NCBI GenBank assembly: GCA_021324465.1
Contig: JAJPJB010000065.1
Location: 1-64,000, forward strand
Reading direction: 5' to 3'
Source of the DNA: Hyphomicrobiaceae bacterium
Lineage (GTDB): Bacteria > Pseudomonadota > Alphaproteobacteria > Rhizobiales > Xanthobacteraceae
Length of the DNA: 64,000 bases
Shown here: piece after piece, positions 7,170 through 16,094 of the stretch
How the letters are laid out: every line of letters starts with the position of its first letter
Numbering within the stretch: position 1 is the stretch's first letter
Translations under genes and position numbers: made by a program
The notes under the pieces: generated by a model
Told to the model about the DNA's origin: nothing
What the model saw: only the letters and a program-made list of their open reading frames with translations
The model's database searches: none

Positions 7170-9170
7170 TCAGCGTGGCGCGACAGCAAAGCTTTCCGGC
7201 GGTTCGCCGCGCTGCGCGCGTTCCCACATGGTGACGTAGGCCGCCTCGATGTGACGGGTGAAGCGCGCCGTATCGAACAGCGGAAACGTATTCCGGTTGC
7301 GTGCGAGCTTGGCGCGGATCGAAGACAGAAGCTCCGGCTCGCGCGCGAGCTTTAGCGCCAGCGCTTCGTACTCGGCCAACGAGTTTTTCACCAGCTCGGG
7401 AAGGCCCACGGCGCGCAAGAGGCTTGCCGCAACGCGTGCGGCGAAGGTTGAGCCGAGACAGGTCACGACCGGAACGCCTGCCCAAAGCGCGTCGGCCGTC
7501 GTGGTATGCGCGTTGTAGTAACGCGTATCGAGGAACAGATCGGCCTGCCGTTGCCGCGCCAAATGATCGGCGGGATCAGGCAGCGACGGCGCAAAAATCA
7601 GGCGCTCCGGCGATATGCCGCGGCGCTGCGCTTCTAGGCGCAGATTGCACGAGGCCGCCGCTTCGCTCTCCTTAAGCCATAACACGCTGCCGTCGATCGC
7701 GGCGAGAAGCCGCATCCAGACGTCGAATATTGTCGGCTCGATTTTGTAGGGTTGGTTGAAGCTAAAGAAGACGAAAGCGTTCTCGGGAAGATTCACTTCG
7801 CTGCGGCTTGGTGTCCGTTCCGCGATGGGGCGCTTGTCATCATTGGCCATGAAGCAGTCGGGCAGCCAGACGACTTTCTCGCTATAGAAGGGGAAATGTT
7901 CCTTCGGAAGGATTGTGGAGTCGGCGACAATATAGTCATAAAAATCGGCGCCCATCGTGCCGGCATAGCCAAGGTAGTTTACCTGAATCGGCGCGGGACG
8001 GCGGGCAAAAACGCCGAGCCGCGCATTGCGCGTGAAGCCGTTGAGATCGACTACAATATCGATCTCGAGTTGCCGGATCAGTTCGGCGATCTCCTGGTCA
8101 CTTTGTGCCGACGCGTCGATGAAGCGCTCGAAGGCGGCGGTAATGCGGCGGCCAATTTGCGAATCCCGCGCGGTCTCGAACGAGATCGCCGTCGTCTCAA
8201 AGCGAGATTTGTCGTGGTGCTCAAACAGGCCAACCGTCAGATGAGCAACCGCATGTTCGCGCAGATCCGAGGAGAGATAGGCGATGCGAATCCGTTCGTG
8301 CGCATAGCTCTCGCCTTTCCAGATCGGGTCAGGCGGCGACCCGTACTCGATGTTGATTTGGGCGCACCGCAACTGATCGGCGGGCGTCGAAGGCAATGGG
8401 AGAAGCGCAAATGGCACGCTGACGGTTTTACGCTCACGCACACCGTCCAGGAGACGGCTGATATCAGCGTCTAGATTTGTCCATTCGCAAATGCTGAGCT
8501 TGGCGTAGAGGCGGTGGCCCGCCACGAAGCTCAGCGCGAGGCCGGCGTCCAAACTCAGTGCCCTTTCATAAGCGGCAAAGGCCTCGGCGAAGCGCTTCAG
8601 TTCCAGCAAGGCCGTCGCGCGGCCAAGCCAGGACTCAGCCAGGTCGGGAACCAGCGCCAGGGCGCGGTCATATGTGCCGATCGCCTCACGATAACGCCTG
8701 AGCTGGAGCAGAACGTTGCCGCGGTTGTTCCAGGCATCGGCGTAGTTGGGTGCGATCTCGAGCGCTGCATCGCAATGCGAGAGCGCCTCTTCGGCCTTGC
8801 CCTGCCTACGCAGGATGATGCTCAGATTGCTGTGCGCCAGCGCCGATTTCGGATCGAGCGTCAGCGCCTTCTTGTAAGTCGCGACGGCCGCATCATGATC
8901 GCCAAGCTCGCTTTGCATGCGGCCGAAATTGATCAGCGCCTCCGGCGCATTCGGGCGCACGCGCAGCGCTTTCTTAAAGTGCTCAAAACCGGCGGTGAAA
9001 TTGCCGCGCTGCGCCTCGATCAGGCCGAGCATGTGCAGCGCTTCGAACTGGCGTTTGTCGGCCTGCAGCACCATTTTGTAGAGGAACTCGGCCTGCGCGA
9101 TATTGCCCGTCTGATGGGCCGCGATCGCGCGCGCAAGTATCTGCTGAGATTGAGGAATTGACGGTGGCAT
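7170..9170 (-). CDS. TPR-containing O-linked N-acetylglucosamine transferase (SPINDLY-type)
   Basis: A 666-aa protein predicted to glycosylate proteins on Ser/Thr from a nucleotide sugar. Residues about 5-240 are TPRs (for example APNYADAWNNRGNVLLQLRRYREAIGTYDRALALVPD). Residues about 265-645 match Glyco_transf_41: IRIAYLSSDLREHAV, IDIVVDLNGFT, QVNYLGYAGTMGADFYDYIV, FVFFSFNQPYKIEP, and the donor-site block HTTTADALWAGVPVVTCLG followed by FAARVAASLL. Length fits bacterial SPY-type transferases. It is near the TPR-methyltransferase, a possible functional partner, but they are on opposite strands with two genes between. Sugar and acceptor are not predictable; flagellin or adhesins are common guesses. 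Confidence 0.9.
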   Translation of the reverse strand: MPPSIPQSQQILARAIAAHQTGNIAQAEFLYKMVLQADKRQFEALHMLGLIEAQRGNFTAGFEHFKKALRVRPNAPEALINFGRMQSELGDHDAAVATYKKALTLDPKSALAHSNLSIILRRQGKAEEALSHCDAALEIAPNYADAWNNRGNVLLQLRRYREAIGTYDRALALVPDLAESWLGRATALLELKRFAEAFAAYERALSLDAGLALSFVAGHRLYAKLSICEWTNLDADISRLLDGVRERKTVSVPFALLPLPSTPADQLRCAQINIEYGSPPDPIWKGESYAHERIRIAYLSSDLREHAVAHLTVGLFEHHDKSRFETTAISFETARDSQIGRRITAAFERFIDASAQSDQEIAELIRQLEIDIVVDLNGFTRNARLGVFARRPAPIQVNYLGYAGTMGADFYDYIVADSTILPKEHFPFYSEKVVWLPDCFMANDDKRPIAERTPSRSEVNLPENAFVFFSFNQPYKIEPTIFDVWMRLLAAIDGSVLWLKESEAAASCNLRLEAQRRGISPERLIFAPSLPDPADHLARQRQADLFLDTRYYNAHTTTADALWAGVPVVTCLGSTFAARVAASLLRAVGLPELVKNSLAEYEALALKLAREPELLSSIRAKLARNRNTFPLFDTARFTRHIEAAYVTMWERAQRGEPPESFAVAPR

Positions 9171-9225
9171 GGTGCGGGCGGGTGAAGCTTAGCGCAGTGC
9201 GCCCGCCAAGGAAATGCACATGCTG

Positions 9226-9981
9226 CTACCGCGCGCGCTGGCCGAACAGCACGGCGCGCACCTGCGGATCGTTCATGTCGACGGCCGAGGCCGCCTCGAT
9301 GCGGATGGCAAAGGCGCGCTTGACGGCGGGCCGTGCGCGGACAGCTTCGAACCAGCGCTTAAGATGTGGAAATTCGCCGAGGTCCTGACCCTGGCGCTGC
9401 GCAAGCCGCACCCAGCCGACGCAGGCCATATCGGCGATGGAATAGCGGCCGGCCAAATAGTCGCGGCCGGCTAGGCGGGTATTCATCACGCCATAGAGGC
9501 GATTGACCTCGTCAGTATAGCGCGCGATCGCATAGGCGATCGCATCCGGCGCGTAACGGCGAAAGTGGACGGCTTGCCCGGCCATCGGTCCAAGGCCGCC
9601 GACCTGCCAGAACAGCCACTCCTCGACCGCGACGCGAGCGCGCTCGTCACGCGGATAGAATTTGCCGGTCTTGCGCCCGAGATATTGCAGGATCGCCCCG
9701 GACTCGAAGACTGAAATCGCGCGGCCGCCCGGTCCCGCCGGATCGACGATCGCCGGCATCCGATTGTTGGGCGAGATGGCAAGAAAGTGCGGCGAGAACT
9801 GTTCGCCTTTGGAGATGTCGAGGGGTCGCACGACGTAAGGCAGCCCGCATTCCTCCAACATGATCGAAATCTTCCAGCCGTTCGGGGTCGGCCAGTAATA
9901 CAGCTCGATCGGCCGCTCGCGGCTTGCCCGAGCTGCGCGGCGTGCGGGCTGTCCGGTCTCCCTCTTAGCGGCGCGCGGCAT
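9226..9981 (-). CDS. Glutathione S-transferase (YfcG/YghU-like)
   Basis: A 251-aa cytosolic GST. The N-terminal thioredoxin-like domain shows ELYYWPTPNGWKISIMLEECG, the glutathione-binding PNNRMPAIVD loop and VFESGAILQYLG; the all-helical C-terminal domain follows (GRYSIADMACVGWVRL). The TPNGWK motif is characteristic of the Nu-class YfcG/YghU disulfide-bond oxidoreductases. The Arg/Ala-rich leader before the domain is unusual and the start is uncertain: 9981 has GGGAA upstream, another in-frame ATG lies at 10011. A role in glutathione-dependent disulfide reduction is inferred from the family. Confidence 0.88.
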   Translation of the reverse strand: MPRAAKRETGQPARRAARASRERPIELYYWPTPNGWKISIMLEECGLPYVVRPLDISKGEQFSPHFLAISPNNRMPAIVDPAGPGGRAISVFESGAILQYLGRKTGKFYPRDERARVAVEEWLFWQVGGLGPMAGQAVHFRRYAPDAIAYAIARYTDEVNRLYGVMNTRLAGRDYLAGRYSIADMACVGWVRLAQRQGQDLGEFPHLKRWFEAVRARPAVKRAFAIRIEAASAVDMNDPQVRAVLFGQRAR

Positions 9982-10346
9982 GCGAAGTTCCCAGCCACAC
10001 AGAAGGCTCATGCGATAAAAAACGGCGCCGCGGAACTGCTCCGGGCGCCGAAAAAAGTTTCGGGAGGATATCCGAGGGCGTCGGCGAGATGGTTGAAGGC
10101 TCAAGTCTGCCAGCGGCACGCCGGAGCGAGAGCGAGGTTTTGCCGCCTCTCGTCGTCACCATCGCGTGGAGATTGCGAGAGTGAAGCTTGCGCCTCCGTC
10201 CCGCCGACGCCCTCTGTCATTCACCGGAGCCGGCCAGTCCAGGAGGATCGTCCAAGTGGATCATGGCGATCCGTCCCGCGACCTCGGCCGGTCCGCGTGA
10301 GGCGATCTCCGACACACGAAATGTCGAAGACCGAATACGGCATCGA

Positions 10347-10418
10347 CTACTTCTTCTTCCGGCGCTTCGCTGCCGGTTTCTTAGCCGCCTTAGCCTTAGC
10401 TTTTCTCTTCTTCGCCAT
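10347..10418 (-). CDS. 23-aa lysine-rich histone-like mini-protein
   Basis: A very short frame encoding MAKKRKAKAKAAKKPAAKRRKKK, entirely Lys/Arg/Ala/Pro. It has a near-perfect ribosome site, AGGAGGG, four to five bases before the ATG, which argues for real translation. The composition resembles the C-terminal tails of bacterial histone H1-like DNA-binding proteins, so nucleic-acid binding is likely but unproven. A longer frame upstream has no such ribosome site and no plausible composition. Confidence 0.62.
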   Translation of the reverse strand: MAKKRKAKAKAAKKPAAKRRKKK

Positions 10419-11023
10419 TGCTGCCCTCCTAGCCTGAGTGGATGGCGATATCGGTGCAGTGCAGTCGCGAATCGATCCGCACTGCTTCCCGATTACTACA
10501 GCAGAAAAAAAATAACAGTGACTCTGCTTAATTTTGTGTGTAAGGGGCGCGCCCCGCTGTTGCGTGCGGCCTGCCTTCGCCGCAGCCGCTGGGCGCGCGA
10601 CGTCAATTATTTCTTTGCTTGCGCGCGGCCGGGCAAAAGTTTGCGACTGCGCAGAAATGCCGATGAAATGCGACTTTTTGCGCTGTCCACTTTTTGAATC
10701 TCGATTTTTCGGCACCCGACTCCGCGCTTTGCGTATGCCGCGCCGCAGCCAGAGCTTCGCGCCGATTCCGGCGCCTCCGCGGCACGAAAAAAATTTATGC
10801 ACCGGGCGCCTTTACGGGCGGGTTGACCGCTCGCGCCGGTCGCAAAACGCGCGAATCGGTGCAAAGCGATTCGCTGAGTCGCATCGCGTAGAGCGGTCTT
10901 GGCAGGTGCGCGCGGCACGGTCCGATCGTCCGCGGCACGTCAGATTGCCGCGGCTCGGGGCAGATAGGGAGCGGCAGCAAGAGGCAACACGCGCTTGTCC
11001 GCGGTGCCGGGCGAGGCGAAAGT
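10419..11023. other. Non-coding region, no gene identified
   Basis: About 600 bp between the mini-protein and gatB. It includes AT-rich patches (around 10501-10540, and the A-run near 10785-10797) that stand out from the GC-rich background and may contain the mini-protein promoter. Reading frames here have no ribosome sites or recognisable sequence. I see no clear terminator for gatB. Confidence 0.5.
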
Positions 11024-12511
11024 TCAGATGCCGATCTTCTGCTTCAGGAGATCGTTCACGGCTTGCGGGTTGGCCTTGCCGCCGGATGCCTTCATGACCT
11101 GGCCGACGAACCAACCGATCGCCTTCGGATTGGTTCTGGCATCGGCGACCTTGTCGGGGTGCTGGGCGACGATCGCAGCCACCAATTTTTCCAGCGCGGC
11201 CACGTCGGTGACCTGCTTGAGGCCGCGCTGTTCGACGATGACCCGCGGATCGCCGCCCTCGGTCCAGACGATCTCGAAGACATCCTTGGCGATCTTGCCG
11301 GAAATCGTGCCGTCGCCGATCAGATCGAGGATGGTCCCGAGCTGTGCCGCCGAAACCGGCGCGGCGGTGATGTCCTTGCCTTCACGATTAAGCCGCCCGG
11401 CGAGTTCATTGATCACCCAGTTGGCGGCGAGCTTTGGATCGCGGCGCTGCGCGGTACCGGAACCGCCGAGCAGCGTTTCGAAATATTCGGCAGTTTCGCG
11501 CTCGGCGACCAGCACGTCGGCATCATAGGCGGTCAGCGCATAGTCGCGCATGAAGCGCGCCTTCTTCGCGTCGGGCAGTTCAGGCAGGTGTGCTTTCAAT
11601 TCCGCAACCAGCGCCGGCGACAGTTCGAGCGGCAGCAGATCCGGATCCGGGAAATAGCGATAGTCGTGCGCCTCTTCCTTGGTGCGCATCGACCGGGTCT
11701 CGCCCTTCGCCGGATCGAACAGCCGCGTTTCCTGCTCGATCGCGCCGCCGTCCTCGATGACCTCGATCTGCCGGCGCGCCTCGTGCTCGATCGCCTGCCC
11801 GATGAAGCGTATCGAATTGACGTTCTTGATCTCGCAGCGCGTGCCGAGCGGCTCGCCCGGCCGGCGCACCGAAACATTGATGTCGGCACGCAGATTGCCC
11901 TTCTCCATGTCGCCGTCGCAGGTGCCCAGGTAGCGCAGCACGTTGCGCAGCTTGGCGACAAAGGCCTTGGCCTCCTCGGCGGAACGCAGATCCGGCTTGC
12001 TCACGATCTCCATCAGCGCGACGCCGGCGCGATTGAGATCAACCAGCGACATGGTCGGGTTCTGTTCGTGCAGCGATTTTCCGGCGTCCTGCTCCAGATG
12101 CAGCCGCTCGATGCCGACGCGGACCGTTTCGCCGTCCGGCATGTCGACGATCACTTCGCCCTCCCCCACGATCGGCGATTTGTATTGGCTGATTTGATAG
12201 CCCTGCGGCAGGTCGGGATAGAAATAGTTCTTCCGGTCGAACACCGATCGCGGATTGATCTTGGCGTTGAGCCCCAGCCCGGTGCGCACCGCCTGCCGCA
12301 CGCATTCGGCGTTGATCACCGGCAGCATGCCCGGCATCGCCGCATCGACCAGCGAAACATGCGTATTCGCCTCGCCGCCGAATTCGGTCGAGGCGCCGGA
12401 AAACAACTTTGCGCGCGAGGCGACCTGGGCATGAACTTCCATGCCGATGATCACCTCCCAGTCGCCGGTTGCGCCTCTGATCAGCTTTGACTTTCGCGCG
12501 GGTGCGTCCAT
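11024..12511 (-). CDS. gatB: Aspartyl/glutamyl-tRNA(Asn/Gln) amidotransferase subunit B
   Basis: A 495-aa subunit of the GatCAB complex, which amidates misacylated Glu-tRNA(Gln) or Asp-tRNA(Asn). Recognisable blocks are [62 protein letters not shown] and [33 protein letters not shown] in the kinase domain, and a C-terminal YqeY-like tail ([22 protein letters not shown]). Full length for the family. The ATG at 12511 has GGAAAGG upstream; an in-frame TTG lies three codons earlier. gatA and gatC are not adjacent in the part visible. Confidence 0.97.
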   Translation of the reverse strand: MDAPARKSKLIRGATGDWEVIIGMEVHAQVASRAKLFSGASTEFGGEANTHVSLVDAAMPGMLPVINAECVRQAVRTGLGLNAKINPRSVFDRKNYFYPDLPQGYQISQYKSPIVGEGEVIVDMPDGETVRVGIERLHLEQDAGKSLHEQNPTMSLVDLNRAGVALMEIVSKPDLRSAEEAKAFVAKLRNVLRYLGTCDGDMEKGNLRADINVSVRRPGEPLGTRCEIKNVNSIRFIGQAIEHEARRQIEVIEDGGAIEQETRLFDPAKGETRSMRTKEEAHDYRYFPDPDLLPLELSPALVAELKAHLPELPDAKKARFMRDYALTAYDADVLVAERETAEYFETLLGGSGTAQRRDPKLAANWVINELAGRLNREGKDITAAPVSAAQLGTILDLIGDGTISGKIAKDVFEIVWTEGGDPRVIVEQRGLKQVTDVAALEKLVAAIVAQHPDKVADARTNPKAIGWFVGQVMKASGGKANPQAVNDLLKQKIGI

Positions 12512-12611
12512 TGCGTCCAAACCTTTCCGGTTCGGTTACGCGCTTGCGTCGCGCGCGGCAAGCCCCAGGCGCAATCCGCCAAATCGCGGTTCCGGCGGGC
12601 GGACCCGGCGC

Positions 12612-12881
12612 TCAGCCGCCGCACTTGGCGCTGCAGAAGTTGCCGTAGCACGGAATGACCTTGGTCAGAGTCCCATTCGTGCACAGCTGTTGCGAGCACC
12701 AATTGGTCGCCGGGTCGCAATCGAACGAGCAGAACGTATTGTTGGCGATCGCCGCCTTTTGATAGGCGCAGCCACCGGCCGGAATACTCACTTTGCCGCC
12801 TTTCGCCAAAGCGACTGGAACGCCCGCCGCCGCGAGCGCGCCCGCCAACACGGCGACGTTCACAACCGACATCATGCGCAT
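12612..12881 (-). CDS. Small secreted protein with eight cysteines
   Basis: An 89-aa protein I do not recognise. It starts with a clear signal peptide (MRMMSVVNVAVLAGALAAAGVPVALA, cleavage before KGG) and has a strong GCGGGGGA ribosome site. The mature part of about 63 residues has eight cysteines, in the order GGC, FC, DC, WC, LC, PC, FC, KC, suggesting four disulfides in the periplasm or outside the cell. There is no heme CxxCH or obvious metal site. It lies 100 bp upstream of gatB on the same strand but is probably a separate gene. Function unknown. Confidence 0.7.
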   Translation of the reverse strand: MRMMSVVNVAVLAGALAAAGVPVALAKGGKVSIPAGGCAYQKAAIANNTFCSFDCDPATNWCSQQLCTNGTLTKVIPCYGNFCSAKCGG

Positions 12882-13023
12882 GCTTTTCCCCCGCTCATGA
12901 CCGGTACCATTGTACATTCCCGCGGAACATGGGCAAGGCAGTGCGGGGCACAACGCCGCCGCGGCACCGCGCTTCGACGAGACCGGGTCGCTGTCAGCGG
13001 CCGAGGGGCCGTGTCACGAAGCG

Positions 13024-14085
13024 CTAATTGCCCTCGCGCCAAATGCCGAGCGCTTCCTGCGCCGGGCGGTCGGAAATCGAGAACAGCACCGACTGCTCGG
13101 GCGCGTTATGGGAATAGCGCTTCCATGGCGGCACGACGAACACGTCGTTCGGGCCCCATTCGAGCACCTTGCCGTCGACCGCGGTGGTGCCGCGGCCTTC
13201 GACACAGACGAAGATCGTGCCGTCGGTCGAGCGATAGGGCTCGCCGCGAAAACCCTTTGGCAGCATGGCAAGGCAGGCGCTCATGGTTGGCAGCACCGGG
13301 CCGCCGGTGACCGGATTGGCGTAACGCACGCGCGCACCATGGCGTCTGTCAATATCGCCCGACTGCATCAGGCGCTCGACGATCGGCCGGGTGCGGGCAT
13401 AGGTGTAGTTGATGACGGGGCTGCGGTTCATCGCATGGGTGCCGTCGGGGAGGACACCTGAGCCATAGAACGCCAGCGAGTCGCCGTCTTTGCGCCTCGT
13501 CGCCTGCGTCGCATCCTCGAAATGCTCGGCGAAAGAGGCCTCGTAGAAATTCACCGCCGGGAAATCCAGCACGTCGAGCCACAACATCGGCTTGTCGGAG
13601 GGGTTGCCATGATCATGAGGCGCCCAGTTGGCGGTAATGACGAAGTCGCCGGGCGCCATGAAGGCCTTCTCGCCTTCGACTGCCGTATAGGCGCCCTCGC
13701 CGTCAAGCACGAAGCGGATCGCGGAGGAGACGTGGCGGTGGGCCGGCGCCACCTCGCCCGGCATGATCATCTGGACGCCGGCAAATAGCGTATTGGTGAT
13801 ACGGGACTCGCCGTGCAGTGCCGGATTTTCCAGGATCAGCACGCGCCGCTCGGCTTCCTCGGCGGTGATCAGGCCGCCGGATTCCATGACCAAGGACTTG
13901 ACATCGGCATAATGCCAGACATGCGGCTGACAGCGTGTCACCGGCTCCTTGGTCACGACCGACTTCATCACCTTCCATAGTGGCGCCATGTCCTTCTGCG
14001 CGATGCGTGCGTAGAACGCATCCCGCATGGCCTCGATATTGTGTTTCGAACTCGGCGTGCCCGTCTGAGTTGCGGCGACCGCCAT
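13024..14085 (-). CDS. Gentisate 1,2-dioxygenase-like bicupin
   Basis: A 353-aa double-cupin Fe(II) ring-cleaving dioxygenase, predicted to open gentisate (or a related salicylate) to maleylpyruvate. The first cupin shows metal-site residues H116 and H118 in PAHRHVSSAIRFVLDGEGAYT, and H157/H159 in ANWAPHDHGNP; the second has STDGTIFVCVEGRGTT and FVVPPWKRYSHNAPE. Length fits the family. The ATG has AAGGAGG upstream. It is the last gene of a minus-strand series with an SDR, FMN reductase, cytochrome c, ThDP enzyme, solute-binding protein and FAH hydrolase. FAH hydrolases can act on fumarylpyruvate, two steps later in the gentisate route. The exact aromatic substrate is inferred. Confidence 0.85.
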   Translation of the reverse strand: MAVAATQTGTPSSKHNIEAMRDAFYARIAQKDMAPLWKVMKSVVTKEPVTRCQPHVWHYADVKSLVMESGGLITAEEAERRVLILENPALHGESRITNTLFAGVQMIMPGEVAPAHRHVSSAIRFVLDGEGAYTAVEGEKAFMAPGDFVITANWAPHDHGNPSDKPMLWLDVLDFPAVNFYEASFAEHFEDATQATRRKDGDSLAFYGSGVLPDGTHAMNRSPVINYTYARTRPIVERLMQSGDIDRRHGARVRYANPVTGGPVLPTMSACLAMLPKGFRGEPYRSTDGTIFVCVEGRGTTAVDGKVLEWGPNDVFVVPPWKRYSHNAPEQSVLFSISDRPAQEALGIWREGN

Positions 14086-14214
14086 GGGGTCCTCCTTAAA
14101 AGAAATCGCGTCGCTCGCGGCGAATATAACGAAGCCGTTTACCGGCGAAAATAGCGGAAAATACCGCGCCCTTGCCGCAGGAAGCGGGGCTGCCATGCGC
14201 AGCGACGCGGCTCA

Positions 14215-14982
14215 TCAGGTATTAACGTTGCCGCCGTCGACCGCAATGGTCTGGCCGGTGATGAAGTCGCTGTCGGCGCTGGCAAGAAAGACCAGCGCAC
14301 CCAAAAGATCCTGTGGCGTCTCGTCGCGCTTGAGTGCCCGCGAGGCGACCGCCCGCGCTCGCGCCGTTTCGACATGGCCCGGATTTTCGGCAATGACTGT
14401 CTCGCTCATGGTGAAGCCGGGGGCGAGCGTATTGACCCGGATGCCCTGCTCCCCGAGCTCGCGCGACAACGCCCGCGTCATGGCCATGATGCCGCCCTTG
14501 GAGGTGACGTAATGCAGCATCCAGGGAATGCCGCGGAATGCCGTGCCCGACCCGATATTGATGATCTTGCCGTAGCCCTGCGCCGCCATATGCGGCGCGA
14601 CATGCTTGACCATCAGAAACGGCCCGCGCAGATTGATCGCCATCACCCGGTCCCAGAGCGCAGCGTCAATCTCGGTACATTTTTGCTCTTGCAGGGGCGC
14701 GAACAGCGCTGCGTTGTTGATCAGCACGTCGATCTTGCCGAACCGGTTCATGGTCTCGGCAACAAGGGTCCGCACGGCGCTTTCGTCGCTGACATCGGCG
14801 CGGCGGCTTGCCACCGAGTTGGCGCCGTGCTCACGCGCCAAGCCTTCAGCGAGCCCCTCGCCGTCGGCGATGTCCACGATCATGAGGCGCGCGCCCTCGG
14901 CGGCGAGCGCACGCGCATAATGCGCGCCGATGCCCTTGGCGCCGCCGGTAAGGATCGCGACGCGGCCGTCGAGACGTCCCAT
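14215..14982 (-). CDS. Short-chain dehydrogenase/reductase
   Basis: A 255-aa classical SDR using NAD(P)H. It has the cofactor motif TGGAKGIG near residues 12-19, NNAA near 89-92, and a catalytic Ser-Tyr-Lys set in IGSGTAFRGIPWMLHYVTSKGG. The C-terminus ends FITGQTIAVDGG, standard for the family. GAAGG precedes the ATG. It sits 129 bp upstream of the gentisate dioxygenase gene and 24 bp downstream of the FMN reductase, so it is probably co-transcribed and oxidises or reduces an intermediate of the same pathway. Specific substrate unknown. Confidence 0.92.
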   Translation of the reverse strand: MGRLDGRVAILTGGAKGIGAHYARALAAEGARLMIVDIADGEGLAEGLAREHGANSVASRRADVSDESAVRTLVAETMNRFGKIDVLINNAALFAPLQEQKCTEIDAALWDRVMAINLRGPFLMVKHVAPHMAAQGYGKIINIGSGTAFRGIPWMLHYVTSKGGIMAMTRALSRELGEQGIRVNTLAPGFTMSETVIAENPGHVETARARAVASRALKRDETPQDLLGALVFLASADSDFITGQTIAVDGGNVNT

Positions 14983-15006
14983 TGCCTTCTCTTTCGGGCC
15001 CTTGGA

Positions 15007-15576
15007 TTAGCGCTTCGGGCCGTGTTCGACAATGAATTTTGCGAAAGCTTCGAGCTGCTGCTTGATGAAGCCGATGGTCTGCTCATCCTTGATCTGGCCG
15101 GTCTTGTCGTCGATGCGCGCGGGCGCATTGCCGATGAAAATCTCCGGCTTGTTCATGGTGATGGCGTCGAGAAAGATCATGCAGCGGCGCAGGTCGTATT
15201 GCATGCGCCCGCCGCCCAAGATTCCCGCTGCCGCCGAAATGAGCGCGATCGGCTTGCCCGCAAAGGGCTGGTTCGGCATGCGCGACACCCAGTCGAGCGC
15301 ATTCTTCAAGCCACCCGGGATCGAGAAATTGTATTCCGGCGAAACAAAGATAACGCCATCGGCGGCGCGCACCGCCTCAGCGAGCCTCTGTACCGGAGCT
15401 GGAAACCCGGTCGAGTTCTGTATGTCGGCGTTATAGATCGGGAAATCGGCGAACGACGGCGCTTCGGTGATTTTCAGGCCTGCCGGCGCATAGCCGGGAA
15501 GCAAGTTCATGACAATGCGATTATAGGAACCCTTGCGCAGGCTGCCGCAAATACTGATCACACTGAGGTCGGGCAT
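15007..15576 (-). CDS. NADPH-dependent FMN reductase (flavodoxin-like fold)
   Basis: A 189-aa flavoprotein. The phosphate-binding loop ICGSLRKGSYNR is at the N-terminus and the flavin-ring-binding block FVSPEYNFSIPGGLKNALDWVSR in the middle, both typical of the NADPH-dependent FMN/quinone reductases (ChrR/YieF-like). It may supply reduced flavin or reduce quinones within the surrounding catabolic operon. The start at 15576 has GAGAG upstream; an upstream extension in the same frame lacks family similarity. Confidence 0.9.
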   Translation of the reverse strand: MPDLSVISICGSLRKGSYNRIVMNLLPGYAPAGLKITEAPSFADFPIYNADIQNSTGFPAPVQRLAEAVRAADGVIFVSPEYNFSIPGGLKNALDWVSRMPNQPFAGKPIALISAAAGILGGGRMQYDLRRCMIFLDAITMNKPEIFIGNAPARIDDKTGQIKDEQTIGFIKQQLEAFAKFIVEHGPKR

Positions 15577-15704
15577 CTGATCTCTCTCGTCATTGAATAC
15601 CGATGGGCGACTGATGGGCGCCGGAGCGGCCCAGCGCACCAAGATGACCTATGGCCCGAACTGCCGCAATGCCAGCACGCGCCGCGTATCCTTGGGCAAG
15701 TCCT

Positions 15705-16082
15705 TCAATTGTTCAGGACGGCAATATCCTTGGGAGAGCGGCGACCCGACAGCGACTGCACGAAAGCGTAGATATCGGCGATGTCCCTGTCCGATAGGAT
15801 GGCGTCGGAATAGGCCGGCATATCGTTGACCGGATTGCGGATCTGCATCTTGAAGCCCTCGAACGGCAGCGCCGTCTTGGCGAGGATCGGCGCCGGGCCA
15901 TTATAGGCGCCGCCCTGGCCGGAGCGGCCGTGACAGGTAAAGCAGCCGTCGGCGAGATAAAGCCGCTTGCCGTTGGCCGCATCGCCGGGCGGGGCGTTTT
16001 GCGCCGCCGCGACTGTGGTTGCGACCATGCCGTACAGCGCACCGGCAACAATGGCCCGCGCGATGTGTTCAAACGACGTCAT
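15705..16082 (-). CDS. Periplasmic class I cytochrome c
   Basis: A 125-aa exported monoheme cytochrome. It has a signal peptide (cleavage near ATTVAAA/QNA), the heme site CFTCH (C47, C50, H51) and a probable distal Met88 in NPVNDMPAYSDAILSD, followed by the usual C-terminal helix (DRDIADIYAFVQSL). AGGAGG precedes the ATG. It starts only 12 bp after the stop of the Tat-exported ThDP enzyme, implying co-translation and a role as electron acceptor for a periplasmic oxidation. The electron partner is inferred from context. Confidence 0.93.
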   Translation of the reverse strand: MTSFEHIARAIVAGALYGMVATTVAAAQNAPPGDAANGKRLYLADGCFTCHGRSGQGGAYNGPAPILAKTALPFEGFKMQIRNPVNDMPAYSDAILSDRDIADIYAFVQSLSGRRSPKDIAVLNN

Positions 16083-16094
16083 CGTGCGCCTCCT

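Noticed and set aside
10347-10802. 151-aa frame containing the lysine-rich mini-protein
   Set aside because: Only the last 23 codons have a ribosome site and plausible sequence.
11063-12490. 475-aa open frame on the plus strand opposite gatB
   Set aside because: Mirror of a certain gene, with shadow-type composition and no motif.
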